A stretch of 64,000 nt of DNA from Chamaecyparis obtusa (taxonomy: Eukaryota; Streptophyta; Pinopsida; Cupressales; Cupressaceae): NCBI GenBank assembly GCA_027943335.1, contig BSBK01002162.1:286380-350379 (forward strand). Reading direction: 5' to 3'. Position numbers and translations under genes: made by a program. Position 1 is the stretch's first letter; every line of letters begins with the position of its first letter. Positions 10,281 to 22,204 of the stretch are shown here, in pieces. A model generated the notes under the pieces. It worked only from the letters and a program-made list of their open reading frames with translations. It was not told the DNA's origin and made no database searches.

Positions 10281-12747
10281 AAAAGCACACAATCTATGTA
10301 TTGTTTGCAATCCTTGTTCTATAAAAGTATTTCTTGGATCATTTAGAAGGATCGGGACTTGAATTCTTTTTTCTTCCAAGTTCTGAGTCTAGGATGTAGT
10401 AGATTCTTGTGTTAGATAGTATTATTATATCAAAGGAAAGCTTATGTTCTTTTGCATATTATTGAAGTGGTTTTAGATATTTAAGCAGGTGTATATAGAG
10501 GCATGATCCTCATACTTAATATAAATATCATGTCTTATTTCTTTCCATTTGTGTCCATCTTATGAGTTTTGAATTTTCTAATTCATTGTATGGAATTTTA
10601 TCCATGCATATGCTATCATTCTCTAGTTCTGATTTAGGATTAGATTAAATGATGCTCTAGATGAAGAATAGATTCATTGGGTTTTCATTGGGATGTTTGT
10701 AAGCAGTTTGGGTTTGGGTTTTTATATTTACATCTTGGAACTATGATGAAGATTAGTAGTTGGATTCTGTATTCTATTGTGCAATAGAGATTTGGCCCAG
10801 TGGATAAGAAACTAGTCATAAGAAAGTAAATTCTGTAATAATGTGTCTGATATGGTGTGTTACATCCCACCAATATTAATAATTACCAATCCCAAAATCC
10901 CTCAAAGTCTTGAGGTCAAAAGTCCATTTTGTTCACCATAGGAATGGAGAGTCAATGAATGACTGGTTATCATTTTGTACTTTCTTTCTATCATTTTCTT
11001 TGTTCAATCCAGTTTAAATTTGTAAAGGTGTTATTTGTTACTGGATTAGGAGCACCCTCCTTGGTTTTGCAAAGCCAGAAGTGCCGAGGGAAGTCTTGTC
11101 CCTATAGTTGGTCCAATTGCCTAATAGACTTCACAACATTTGGAATTAAGCTTCCCTTAAAATCTATCTCCAGGCATACTAGTGTCTCTTTGAGTGTAAA
11201 ATCCATTTTGAGGAACCAACACATTGACTTTGTATGTGAATATTGAGCCATATATATGTGAACAAGATACAAGTGTGGTTAAAAAAAATCACAATATCAT
11301 TTCAAATAATACATGACATAAAAATGTAAACATTGGAATCCTTACTATCCATATGATAGTTATGGTAAAATCTAAAATGAAATATATGCTAAACACAACA
11401 AGGGTTTTATGAAATACACAAAGAACTATGATTAAATTGTAAAATATGACCAATGCGATAAATAGAGTAAGAGAAAGAATGTGTTTAGCAACAAAAACAT
11501 AAAAAAACCTAATATGGTTTTTAAGAATAACCAAAAGTACAAAAAGGTACATTATGGTCAGGTGGAGAAATGATATGAAAATGCTATGTAAGAAATGCTT
11601 TAACCAAAGTTAATTTTTTTTGACCAAAAAAATATAGTATTACCATGATGGTGACAAACTTGACAATGGTTTAGTAAATAATGTCAAAAAAGAACTAAAC
11701 CCTTAAAGAATAAACTAATCAGAAAGCTTAACATCTTTTAAACAAAGATATGATATGTGTCAACAACTAGCAGATGAACTCAAAATGAAAAGAACATAAT
11801 TAAATACACCTAAAGGAAATCTTGAAAATCATGTGTATCTCTTCAAATAATCAAACCCAAAATTGCTCCATCTCCCTTCTAACTATCATCCCAAACTGAA
11901 CTATATTTCTAAGAAAAAAGTGGAGCATAACTATGATGCCTTAGATCGACAGATTTAGGATTAACTTTGTAGTTAACCAAAAAAAAAAAATTTTCAAAAT
12001 TGATGCTCAAAGCACCAAATATGGTACTCACATTATACCCATAATGAATAATCTTTAACTGTACTTCAATATAGATTTATCAGATTTTACCAAATGAAAC
12101 AATGGATAGAGGATTGACCAAAAGGTTGTATCCAATTACAAATTATCAAATGCCTTGGTTAGAACTTTGTGACATAAAAAATACACTTTCAAATTTATTT
12201 TCTTTATCACCAGAACATATCAATGATGCTACCTTTAAGAATGAAAAATAAATTCATGTAAACTATATTTAACAATTATGTCAATACTAAGTGCAACAAA
12301 AATCACTATCAATGTCACTTACAAAATAGAATGCAAACAAAATATCAAGGATCAAAAAACTCCCATCAAGGACAATGAAAGCCCCAAGATCAACAAACTC
12401 CCCATTTGTCCTTGGTGGAAAAAATACTAACTCATTCTTATCCCCTTTTTTAGGTAAACAAGGGAAAAAGAAGGAATGAAAGAATGACAATTGAGAACAT
12501 GAATGATTAGTAACTGAGTAAAAGATACCATATAAATTCAAAGAATTTTTTTAAAACCAATAGATTAATGTTGGGATAACGTAGAATGTGGATTGATAAA
12601 TACAACAAGAAACAACCTTATGGTCATGCTATGGTATATCTAGAGTGAATGTTCACATGTAATGTTCATAGGAATGTTAAATCATTAATCTATGACCAAG
12701 AAAATATCTCCTTTAGATTTGTTACTTACCACATTTGCCTCCCTATA
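10281..12747. other. AT-rich intergenic DNA, no gene recognised
   Basis: There are open frames of up to 95 codons on both strands, but none shows domain motifs or consistent coding character. The segment about 10940-11250 is less AT-rich than its surroundings and might be a relic, but I cannot assign it. No RT or integrase of the Copia element expected here could be found. Confidence 0.35.
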
Positions 12748-13053
12748 TTTAACAGTTATTTGAAGTGGAAGGATTTCATATAACTTGGCTCTTGGTTTCC
12801 ATTAACCCTTAAGTTCTCTTTGGTTGTGTAATATTATATGCCACCAAATATGCTAGACATAAAAAAATACTTCCAAGTGCCTTCCCATTTAAAATATCCC
12901 AGTCCTCATCAGAGACTACAATTGCTTTCTTAGAATTTCCTCCCAATGGATGTCATTAATCCTTCTAATAGAGATAGTCCTCCATTTGCATTTTCCATAA
13001 CTTAATGATCTGCCCATTAAACTTCAGAAACTTCAACTTATTCTCATTTTTCA
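12748..13053 (-). pseudogene. gag: Copia gag (UBN2/DUF4219 type) relic of element H
   Basis: In one minus-strand frame the translation gives KFNGQIIKLWKMQMEDYLY, then PLGG, then SDEDWDILNGKALGSIFLCL and LVAYNITQPK, then LMETKSQV. These match the N-terminal gag blocks of plant Copia elements (F.G.N...W...M...L, W..L..KALG.I...L, L...Y). Five in-frame stops mark it as dead. It lies just downstream of a Met-tRNA primer site on the same strand, as expected for a Copia leader-gag junction. The capsid would package the element's RNA. No zinc knuckle remains. Confidence 0.85.
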
Positions 13054-13124
13054 TTACTTGCACTTAACCAAAAAACTCCCACTCAACCATGAGACCTTCC
13101 TACAGAGGATAACTAAAAATAACA

Positions 13125-13138
13125 CCTCTCTGATACCA
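13125..13138 (-). promoter_or_regulatory. Met-tRNA primer-binding site of element H
   Basis: The minus strand reads TGGTATCAGAGAGG, the common Copia primer site complementary to the 3' end of initiator Met-tRNA. It lies about 70 bases before the gag relic. Confidence 0.75.
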
Positions 13139-13473
13139 GTCATTGGGATTAGCATGCATAAATCTAATAGTTACATGCAAATATATCCAATAATACAAAA
13201 GAATAAAATACACAAAATAGAACAAGAAGACAAAATTATTTAACACAATTCACCAAATCTCGGGCTACATCCACTAAAAAAAGATTCCAATCTTATTATC
13301 TAGTAATTTTAGCCTGTTACAATCATTGATTTCCTTTAAATTAATACTGCTGCAAGAAGATACAAAATTCTCATTCTAAAAAAAACCTAATCTTAAGCCA
13401 TTACTAGAAGACTTATGTCAGTTAACAAGTTCATTCTAAAACAAAAAGTTGACAAGTTGACCTAGGGAAATTT
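13139..13473 (-). repeat. Probable 5' LTR remnant of element H, interrupted by A
   Basis: This stretch abuts the primer site where the 5' LTR should be. It is AT-rich, without ORFs. Element A (target duplication at 13474-13478) breaks it, so any remainder would lie beyond 51595. I have no second LTR copy to prove the assignment. Confidence 0.35.
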
Positions 13474-13478
13474 GTCAT

Positions 13479-14751
13479 TATTATCTCTATTTGAGCATCA
13501 AGGATTGTCATTAGTATCAAAGATGATCAGTCAGTTACCTATGTTATCTAGTTGGTAAAAGGAAGTACTACATGTTATACATGCTAGTCGGTTAACTACA
13601 TAAGCCCTCACACCAAGTTATCTCAAGGAAGTACCGAGAAAAAAAGGATAATAGTTCTAACCGTGCACCAAAGTAGTTTTACCGAGCATCAGTGTATACC
13701 AATATTGAACGTCATTAAACACCGAGTAGATGGGACACTAAGAAACATTCACAATTTTTAGCGAGCAATTAAAGAAATGACATAGTAATCAGTTTTGGCT
13801 CATCTATCTATGCAAACGGTTACAACAGAATCATAAAACATTTTACCAAGATCAGGGATCATTTATTTTAGATTTAATTAATAATTGTGGTGATGATCTC
13901 TATGTAATTTCTAGATCTAGGTCATTTTTGTATACCATACATCTTAGGGTTTTTCCTAAGATATTGTAGGCTAATTTTGTTAAGCAGTGATAGCAGTATG
14001 CTATATAATTGCAACTCATGTCATTTTGACATATGTATGGTATGGACAAGTGAAGGAGATCTTGAAGTAAGAATCCAACTTGGAGACATCAGTTATCAGA
14101 CAAGGAAGATTAGAATACTGAGACATTCATATTAGACAGAATCATACAAGGCTACCGAGTAGTTTAGAGATAAGATTTTCACATATAAATGTGATATTTA
14201 CTCAATACTACATAGATCTATTTTAGACAAGGTTAAGTTGTCAATTATGGATACATCCTATTATTCTCTAATCATTGTGATAGAGTTAGCACAAATCTCT
14301 TAATAGAGTAGACCTAATAGTCTTTATTGTAAATATCTTAATCGAGTACACACTCAAGTAGTATTGTTAAAATCCTTTAACAGGGTAGATCTAGCTAACC
14401 TTTTGTTACTCCTAATAGTGTAAGATCACCAGAAGTGATCACAACTTGTAGCCTTAAGAGGAAAGCTTTATTATCTACAATAGTGAAGAATTTTTGGGTG
14501 TCAACCCCGCCGTAGATTTTTACCTTCTAACAAGGGTTTCTGTGTAACCAAAATACTTGTGTTATGTGACTAATTTATTGTTTGATTTCATGCAATTTAG
14601 ATTTACAATTAAATTGAATGAATGATGCATACAATGGATTTAGTTGATAGATGAGTTTACTACTCTTTGCTAATTGAGTTTTTGGAGTTAAATTTTTTGA
14701 GGGTACTAATTCACCCCTCCCCTCTCACTACCCTATCTCTCCATTCCAACA
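13479..14751 (+). repeat. 5' LTR of element A
   Basis: It aligns along its length with 50331-51590. The 5' terminal TG has become TA here, while the partner LTR keeps TGTTATCTC. The 3' end is ...ccattccaaca. A TATA-like tatataat lies near 14003. A hand count over the first ~215 bases gives about 12 percent difference from the partner. Confidence 0.9.
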
Positions 14752-14753
14752 AT

Positions 14754-14769
14754 TTGTATCAGAGTGCAG
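14754..14769 (+). promoter_or_regulatory. Met-tRNA primer-binding site of element A (mutated)
   Basis: ttGTATCAGAGTGCAG follows the LTR end after two bases. It matches the Copia TGGTATCAGAGC primer site with substitutions, including loss of one G. The same site in element F is intact. Confidence 0.8.
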
Positions 14770-14813
14770 ATCTCTTAGTGGACATTTTAGCCACTGAAGA
14801 GTAAGATCTAATC

Positions 14814-16202
14814 ATGGAGAGATACAAGTTGGATAGAAGAATAGAGAATCAAAAGATTTAGATGCAAATGTTCATTGAGAAATACAAACAAGCTAAGGAT
14901 GCATTGAAGAAGTTACTGGTTCAGAGAAAGAACTTGGCTATTTTGAAAAATGAGACTAGTTACCATGAAGAAGGGATTGATGACTTATTTGATAATATTG
15001 GATCTAGTTTAGGAAGTATTTTTTATGTTTCTGAAAGTGCTATATCTGATTTATTTGAGAAAAAAATCCATTTAACTGAACAAGTGAAAGCCTTGCAGAT
15101 CGGTCAAGAATCACAGATGGTGAGAATGATTGATATAATGAATAACTGTAGACAAGCTAAACAAGAAAGGAACTTAGCTATTAAAGATAGAAGACAAATG
15201 ACTAAACAACTTCAAGAAAAAGAAATTGAGATAGAAAAACTTACCGAGCATCATTTTCAAATATCCAATCAGATGATGATTGTAAACTAGGAGATCAACT
15301 GAGTAAATGGTGAGTTGTCAAGATAACTTGAAGATATTGGAGTACTCGGGGAAGAGAATGAGAAACTAAGAAATGAAGTAAAGATTCAGCTACAACACAA
15401 TGAAATGATAAAAAAAGCCAAACACAATTTTAAGAAGATTGATGATTTTCTAAATAATCAAAGAAGACTTGGAAGCAAAGCTGGATTAGGCTATACCAAG
15501 CAAGGTGAATCATCCAAACAAGCTGAACAGGTGAACAATCAAAATCAAAGACCTAAGACACTGGCATGCTATCATTGTAGCAAACTAGGACATACTTCAA
15601 ATATTTGCAGGAATAAAGCACAAGGTAAACCTAAAGTCACTCCTTAGTTTAATGGTTATTGTTATTATTGTGGTAAATTTGGACATCAAGCATATGAGTG
15701 TAGAGCTAAGTTGAATAAGACTCCTAACAATCCTACCTGGGATAAATTATGTTACACTTGCAACAAGCATGGACACACCTCACAAGAGTGTAGAGAGAAG
15801 ATGAAACAAGTCTAGACATGGAAACAAAAGAAGAAACCTTATCAACCAAAGAGACAAGGTAGTGCATACACTTGGGATTACAACGCATGGGTTAACTACA
15901 TAGTATGTGGAAGGTATGGACATATAACAACAAATTGTATGAGGAAGAAATGGGCTGGAAAATCACAAAGTTGGACAAGCACTGGTATGGCATGCTTGCA
16001 CTGTCATAAATTTGGTCACCCAAGAAAGGATTATAGAGACTGAGCACCAGAAGGACATATATTTGGGAGTGGCAACACAATTGTAGATATCATGAGAATT
16101 AGAAATACTATGTGGAGAAAGGCATCAAATGAAAATGCTGAGTCAAGCAATGCAGTCGGTGAAACCTCATCCATTGCATTGGGTGACATCAGTACCTCCA
16201 CC
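14814..16202 (+). pseudogene. gag: Element A gag-like ORF: coiled coil plus five zinc knuckles
   Basis: One frame runs from ATG 14814 to 16202, with in-frame stops at 14859 and at several later points. Residues ~15-180 are Lys/Glu/Gln-rich coiled coil. The C-terminal half has five CX2CX4HX4C knuckles: 15567 (CYHCSKLGHTSNIC), 15660 (CYYCGKFGHQAYEC), 15750 (CYTCNKHGHTSQEC), ~15897 (first Cys lost) and ~15993 (last Cys lost). Such knuckles bind the element's RNA during packaging. The capsid domain usual at the N-terminus of Copia gag is absent; the ORF starts 45 bases after the primer site. The original stop codon is split: its T is at 16203 and its AA at 46619-46620, beyond inserted element B. 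Confidence 0.85.
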
Positions 16203-16203
16203 T

Positions 16204-17394
16204 TGTAATACCCCAAAAATGGGCTATAAGTTCATTAACCTCCTATATCGACACATCAAATGAAATTGACATCGAAGTCCTAACCTAAGGCACATCTGAA
16301 CATCATCGAATCCTAATTGATTATCCTAAATTCTACATTGGGGAATATTCCTAGTAATATTCCTAATTATCATAATTATCTTTGATTTAATGATTATTCG
16401 GCGATAAATCTTATTTATCCTAAAGTTTGATTAATTGAATATTCTCAATATTTAATTAATTAGATTTAATTTGGCCACTTAATTATTTAATTGAATTTAA
16501 TTCCATTATTCCTAATTAGTATATTTAATTTTGACAATAAATCCAAAATCTTACAAATAATTGATTAAATATTTTATTTAATTAATTAAATCATTTTGTC
16601 AATTTTTAATATTGTAATTTTGAATAAAAGTTTGAAAAATAATTAATTAACCAATAAATCAATTGTTTTGTTTTTTAAAATCAGTTAAGTTGGAAATAAA
16701 TCACTCTATTATTAAATTAATTCATAAATAAAACATGCACAATCACAAAAGTAGACAACTATCAATTATCAATTAAAACTAAACTCTATTTTGAGTTAAA
16801 CTCTACTTTTGCATGTTTTTGTCAGTTAAATATCCTTTATTTAAAAATAACTCAAAAATCAACCTAAGTTATTTGAGTGATTTATGGCTTTTTTCATGCA
16901 CCTCCAAAGCCCTGAATTTCTATAAAATCAAGGCTCGGCTCTTCACAAATCATCTCATATTTTTGCATACTCATGCTATCGAATTGGAGACTGAAGAATC
17001 ATCTTTGCAAATCCAAGCTATTGTGAGATCATTCTTGTTTTTGAGTATTGCATATCATTTAGAATTCATCTTATATCAATTCATTGCATATCAATTTCAT
17101 CTTAGATTCTAGATTCATATCAGTTTTCATCATATCATTGCATAGAAAATTAAAAAAAATAGATTAATTGCATTCATATTTCATGTCAGTTTTGCATTCA
17201 AATCCTTCATTTACGTGTCATCAAGGTCACTGATCTCGATATAATCTGAGAACATCATACTCACACCTATTAGAAGGTAGTAAATCATCTAGTTAGTTTA
17301 GCTTTCAATTCATTGCATGATTTCATTTTTGCTAACCTCTAATGTCTTACTGAAGTGTTGTGTCTATAGATCAGGTACAAAATTCACACACACA
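16204..17394 (+). repeat. 5' LTR of element B
   Basis: It starts TGTAATACCCC, ends ...ttcacacacaca, and aligns along its length with 45407-46613. By hand count over about 470 bases the two copies differ by roughly 3 percent. The sequence is very AT-rich with few CpG sites. Confidence 0.95.
16921..16927 (+). promoter_or_regulatory. TATA box in B 5' LTR
   Basis: tataaaa lies about two thirds into the LTR and is conserved in the partner LTR at 46124-46130. It is followed by a cap-like region, the normal position of an LTR promoter. Confidence 0.6.
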
Positions 17395-17396
17395 TT

Positions 17397-17420
17397 TTTT
17401 GCACCCACCATGGGGCCCTG
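17397..17420 (+). promoter_or_regulatory. Primer-binding site of element B
   Basis: tttTGCACCCACCATGGGGCC follows the LTR end directly. It resembles the GCGCCCACCGTGGGGCC site common next to plant Ty3 LTRs, with three changes. Confidence 0.7.
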
Positions 17421-19237
17421 AAATAGGTTTCCAATTCAATTCTATCAATTTCTATCTTTTCTTCTCGATTTCTAAGCCAAAACTATGATTTTTAGATTAT
17501 GTTCATACAATTTGCATACAAGTTTCTGACAAAAGTCATTTCAGACTATACCCATTTTTGTACAATAGTCTATTGGATCAAAAATCATGACAGACTGTAC
17601 ACATTGTCATTTGGAAGTTCAACTGTCGTATCATCCTACACCTAGTGTCATACAAGTTTCTAGACTGTTGTCTAGAAGCAAACCCAGTGTCGTACGAGTT
17701 TTGGCACTAGATCTTCATTGTCATTTCATTTTTTAGGGTAGTTTGTCAGATTTGGTTTTTAGATTTCTACTAATAGCTAACCCTAACAATTGAAATTCTC
17801 TATTTTTTATTGACTCCTGCTAGTTTTGATTGGAAAAAGGGCAAGAATTGCTAAAAATAGGTAAAAATATACTAAGCACGTTGCAAGGAATTTAGGTAAT
17901 CTTCTTAGCTGATAAGACTTTGATTTTGGATCTAAAACGAACATCTCATGTGTCTAGCTTGAGTGGCTTTTATTGATTTCCTATCACAGACTTCATTTGG
18001 GCTATAAAAATGAACATAGTTTGCTTTCAACATCTTTTTTACACATAGTAATTAGGCCCCATGAACACTATTTGTGGATCTTGAGAGAGTGCATTTCCAG
18101 CAAAACTCTTCTCAATGAAGTATCCCTTGTAGGTGGGGAGGATACTAAGGGAGTCTCACGTTCCACTAGATCCATGTGTTTTCAACTTTTGATCAAGGAA
18201 TTCTCTCTCCGGAGAGGTTGATAGATCATAAGGGGTTGACGTCATAGGTCTTTGTGAGGTAATCTTGGTCTTAGCATGTCGGATTAATCTGTCTACTTTG
18301 TTTGGGTTAAAAGTGAAAAGGCTAGGGGATTATACTCTACTTCCTCTTTGGATAGTACCAGAAACCCAAATCCTTGAATCTGGAACTAGTCTCCATGTGG
18401 TATATCTTGTGAGTCACCATTAGAGAGGGTTAACCATAGTGGACATTCCCTTAAATGGGTCAACCACATTGACGGGACCTCAAGCGGTAATAGCCATTTT
18501 CATTGTGGTAGTGACAACCGCTATATAAATGTCTTTTTGGAAGAAATCTCCACAAGTGTGGTCTCTTGTTGGGCTGTCAGATCTCCCTAGAAGATCCTAA
18601 AGATTAAGTTCTCAGACTGTGTCAAAACCTTGGTGTGCTTGGATTGGAGTTCACCCTCTTAGATCATAAAAGTTGCAGAGTCAAACCATTACTAAAAACC
18701 CTAGTGAGGCCAATTTTTCATTTTCTAGGGTATATGTGCATTATTGCAAAACATTTTTGGAACATACACAGTTAGCACTTCTGAGGATTAGAACAAATAA
18801 GTCACTTGATTGTTCATGCGCAACATTGCTTTTGCCCTAGTTCATTGTTTTCAGACATGCTTGAAATCACTTGCTTGTTGTTTTGTGTGCTTGCTTATCT
18901 ATTTGGTTACTAAAAATGAACAAATCTGTTACAGTCCTCGAATCTGGACATTAAAATTTGCAAACAATCCGAATCTAAAAACTCAAAATTTGAAGTAAAA
19001 TTCTTTTCTGGAGTCCACTGTCATCTCAATCAATCAGAAAGTCATACGATTTTATATCAAATATCATTTCATTACTTCCCAACTATGGTATGGTAAAGAA
19101 CCCAGTGTCGTACGAGTCTTTCTGCCAGTCAAATTCAAAAAAGTCAAATCCTACTAGCAACTGTCATGTGAGTTTTGCAACTGTCATACAAGCTTTTCAA
19201 CAATCATTTCATAGCATACCCATTGTCGTATGAGTCT
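17421..19237 (+). repeat. Element B leader with dispersed GTGTCGTACGAG repeats
   Basis: This is the untranslated leader of B up to the insertion point of C. A short phrase, close to cccaGTGTCGTACGAGTtttt, recurs at about 17631, 17644, 17686, 19101, 19159, 19180 and 19222, with weaker versions (cagactgtacacattgtc) around 17540-17610. The core TCGTACGA is palindromic. C inserted within the last copy. Open frames here are short and show no known domain. Confidence 0.6.
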
Positions 19238-21978
19238 TTTTGCGAGTTCCCTTTGATCTTCAACATGCAAATTTATACTTTGATGGATAACTTTAATATA
19301 ACTTTGACTCTATCACCACTCCAAAGTCTACAAGGAAGAGGGTGAATTAACAAGGATCAAGAGAGATCCTCCTACACTTTGAGCCTTATTTCTCAGGTCG
19401 GTGTACCCTTGATTCACTTCTTGAAAGGAATCACTAAATGATATACAACCATATACTCTTTACTAACTGCTTTCAGATTTCATCATTTGAATGTTTGTGT
19501 GTGTGGTCGATGATAATGAAATGCCTCTAGAGGATGGACCAGTGCCTTAACCTAGGGCAAAGAGTCACCCAATTACATACATTAGTTGAATACCTTAACT
19601 CAAACACAATTGAATCCAGGATAAGTGCTTTTCCTATTACCCTTCTCCCTCAGACACAAGGACATCAAATTCTTATTTGGTTGTAAACTCACTGAACCAA
19701 CCTAAAAGACTTTAATGCTAACTTTGTTAGGAACTCAGAGATGACTTCACAATACTCTTTTTTTACCATATGCTAATACACTTTGTGACATTAACATATA
19801 TGAGCTTAGAACTGAAACAAGAAGACATGCACAAATGCAAGATTGGAACTCAATAACATCCTCATTAATATATTCAGAATCAATACACGATCAGAATAGC
19901 ACAAGGATAGGAAAAGATGCAAAATCTAGCTCCTCTATTAGTAAAACACCATCGAAAACCAGCCTAGGACCAAAGAAAGTTTTGGAACCCCTGGGACCAA
20001 AGAAATTTTTTGGAACCCCTACAAAATCAAAATTTTTGCAACTTATACTCCCTAGTCATCTTGGAATTCTCAAAGAGAATGCAACAAGCTATAGATGACT
20101 TAGGGTTAGGGTTTCACCCACGCAACCAACTGGAAATGGTCATAAAGTTATTACAGGGGTGGAAACCCAGGCAACCAGGAGAAAGAAAATCCTGGAATGA
20201 TCCTCAATCATGAAAAAAACTCTATGAAGGTACTAAGAATCATGAACAATGCTCAAAATGTCAACCCTACAACATGCCTTGAGCAAAAAACTACATAGTA
20301 AAAACCCAGCAAATGATCACTCAACACCCTGGACCACACTGCAATAGCAAGCACCACCAAACCAATCGAAATCAACTATTAAAACCATAAATTTTGGTAC
20401 TTCATGTCGCTGGCAATCCTCTGCAAATTCAAATTCAAAATCAAATGGCTACTTCATGGCACTTTCAGAAAATCGGCAATCACAATTCAATTTGAGATCA
20501 ACTTTATAACCTGACCGTCTGATCCCTATGTTTCGCGGGCTTTATGACTTATCTCTTAAAAAGGCCCTAGTAAAATTTAGCGAACTAGCGATAAAGGTTT
20601 CTGCCAGTTTGCGAAACACTTTATCTCTTCACCATTAAGTTTAGTGATTCCATGAATGCTTGTTTGCTGAACTGCTAAAACACTTAGGGAACCACCGCTA
20701 ATTCATGCAAACAAGTGAAGCCTTTGAACTTTGTCGACACCGCTGACCTCATTCATCTAGACCACTAAACTTTAGACCTCACCTGGGCCCACTTTATGCC
20801 ACTTGTCATTACCTCATTCACGGCTCATGCTTGGTCATACTAACACAGGACCCACTTTCTATAAGCCTTATAATTAGATAGTAGGTGTAAGATCTCATAG
20901 CTCTAACAAAACTCACGAGAACTTACACCGACTGTAGATCATGTCCTTGTCACTGATCTCTCTGACAATGACCCCACCCTACCACATCATCCATGTCGAC
21001 CAATAAAATTTGAACAATCCTGCACCACTTGGCAAATGGCCCCACTAAGAACATTAAGCTATCTGGAAGATGAGACAACTAGTGCAAGATCTGAAAGGCT
21101 CAAAAGATTCTATGGCTTACACGCCAACCATAGATTGAAGAATCTCCTCCCATCTCTAACAACCTACTAACAAGAAACAAAATCAACGGATGATGCATGA
21201 TCTTAAGCCTTTGACAAAACTGATAAGATTATACACCATTCATTGATTCACTGATAGGATCAGGACCCACTGACACATGTAGAAACTAGGTCCCATTGAT
21301 AGGTGTTGAGTAAGATTTGAAATCAATGGATGGTGTATGATCTCAAAGGGGAAGAATATTCCTTAAGATCATGCACTGACCATAGATTGAAAAGCCTTCA
21401 CTGCAGGCCCCACTGACAACTACCAACATGTTAAAGCATGGACCAGTAAGATGTCACCATTTTTGCATATGTGTCAACGGACCCACCTCTATGAGAAGCT
21501 CTGTCATAAAGGAGAATCAAAGGACGTCTTAATTTTGCAAGCCTCTAACACATCTCATGAGAAGATACACCCACCATCGGATGGAGATGGTGTTAGAGAG
21601 CTAGGCCCAAGAAAATACAAAATTTGAAACATTAGGAAGAATTAAAGCTCATGACCTAGAAAAAATTAAAACCACTGGGCATTGGGAACTTAGGAAAGAT
21701 TAATTCATAGGGACATAGGAAAAATTAAAGGGGACCCCGCCGACACATGAAACCTAACCGCAAACATGGTAAAGTTGTTCATTTAAATAGCACATGCAGA
21801 TTTAAAGGTTTAAGTGACCCATAAAAAGGTAACGTGAAAATAGAACAGGGCTAGGGTATTTTAAATTTTTAGACCCAACGGCTAGATTTTTGAAATTTTT
21901 TGCCTTAGGGACCTAAAAACAATTGCAGAGATCGAAATAAAATTGCTAAATCCATAGAATTTTTTGCACATGCTAACA
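19238..21978 (-). repeat. 3' LTR of element C
   Basis: The + strand start is TTTTGCGAG, two changes from the intact TGTTGGGAG of the partner; the end is ...tgctaaca. It is collinear with 29401-32153. A hand count over about 520 bases gives roughly 7 percent difference. Confidence 0.92.
20880..21595. repeat. Degenerate repeat module inside C LTR
   Basis: About five diverged copies of one phrase occur at ~20888, 21090, 21205, 21330 and 21520: aagATCTcAtAGCTCTaACAaaACTCA..AGA..TTACACC..C..TAGATtga. Spacing is 105-200 bases. The same modules occur in the partner LTR (about 31050-31770). Confidence 0.5.
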
Positions 21979-22204
21979 ATGGCTCTATCTGGGGATGTAT
22001 GCTTCTTACAGGCATAGCAAGGACTTAGAATCACTGGTTTAAAGCAGACCATCCCATTGGAAAAATTGCAGACAACAGGGAACAAGCAAGGCAAAATAGG
22101 CAACAGGACCAAAAACTAACAGACAAGGACAAAATAGGGTAGGGGCAAGTAGCTTATTTATAGAATTTACAAAATGTACAAACCTAACTACTGTTCATGG
22201 AAAA

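Larger units (their letters stand above)
6739..13138 (-). mobile_element. Element H: decayed minus-strand Copia retrotransposon (proposed span)
   Basis: Three minus-strand Copia landmarks lie in the right order: a Met-tRNA primer site (13138-13125), a gag relic (13053-12748) and the RNase H tail (6915-6739). The 5.8 kb between the gag and RNase H relics has no recognisable protease, integrase or RT, and it contains unrelated repeats and a hairpin. The element has therefore been heavily replaced or invaded, or the pieces come from two different copies. LTR boundaries are not resolved. Confidence 0.4.

Noticed and set aside
10685..11552. Several frames of 60-95 codons as candidate genes
   Set aside because: No motif, no consistent strand, AT-biased composition and frequent stops nearby. 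They are indistinguishable from random open frames.
16813..17112. Open frame repeated at 46076-46315, looking like a conserved small gene
   Set aside because: Both lie at the same position inside the two LTRs of element B. They match because the LTRs match, and they start near the LTR TATA box.
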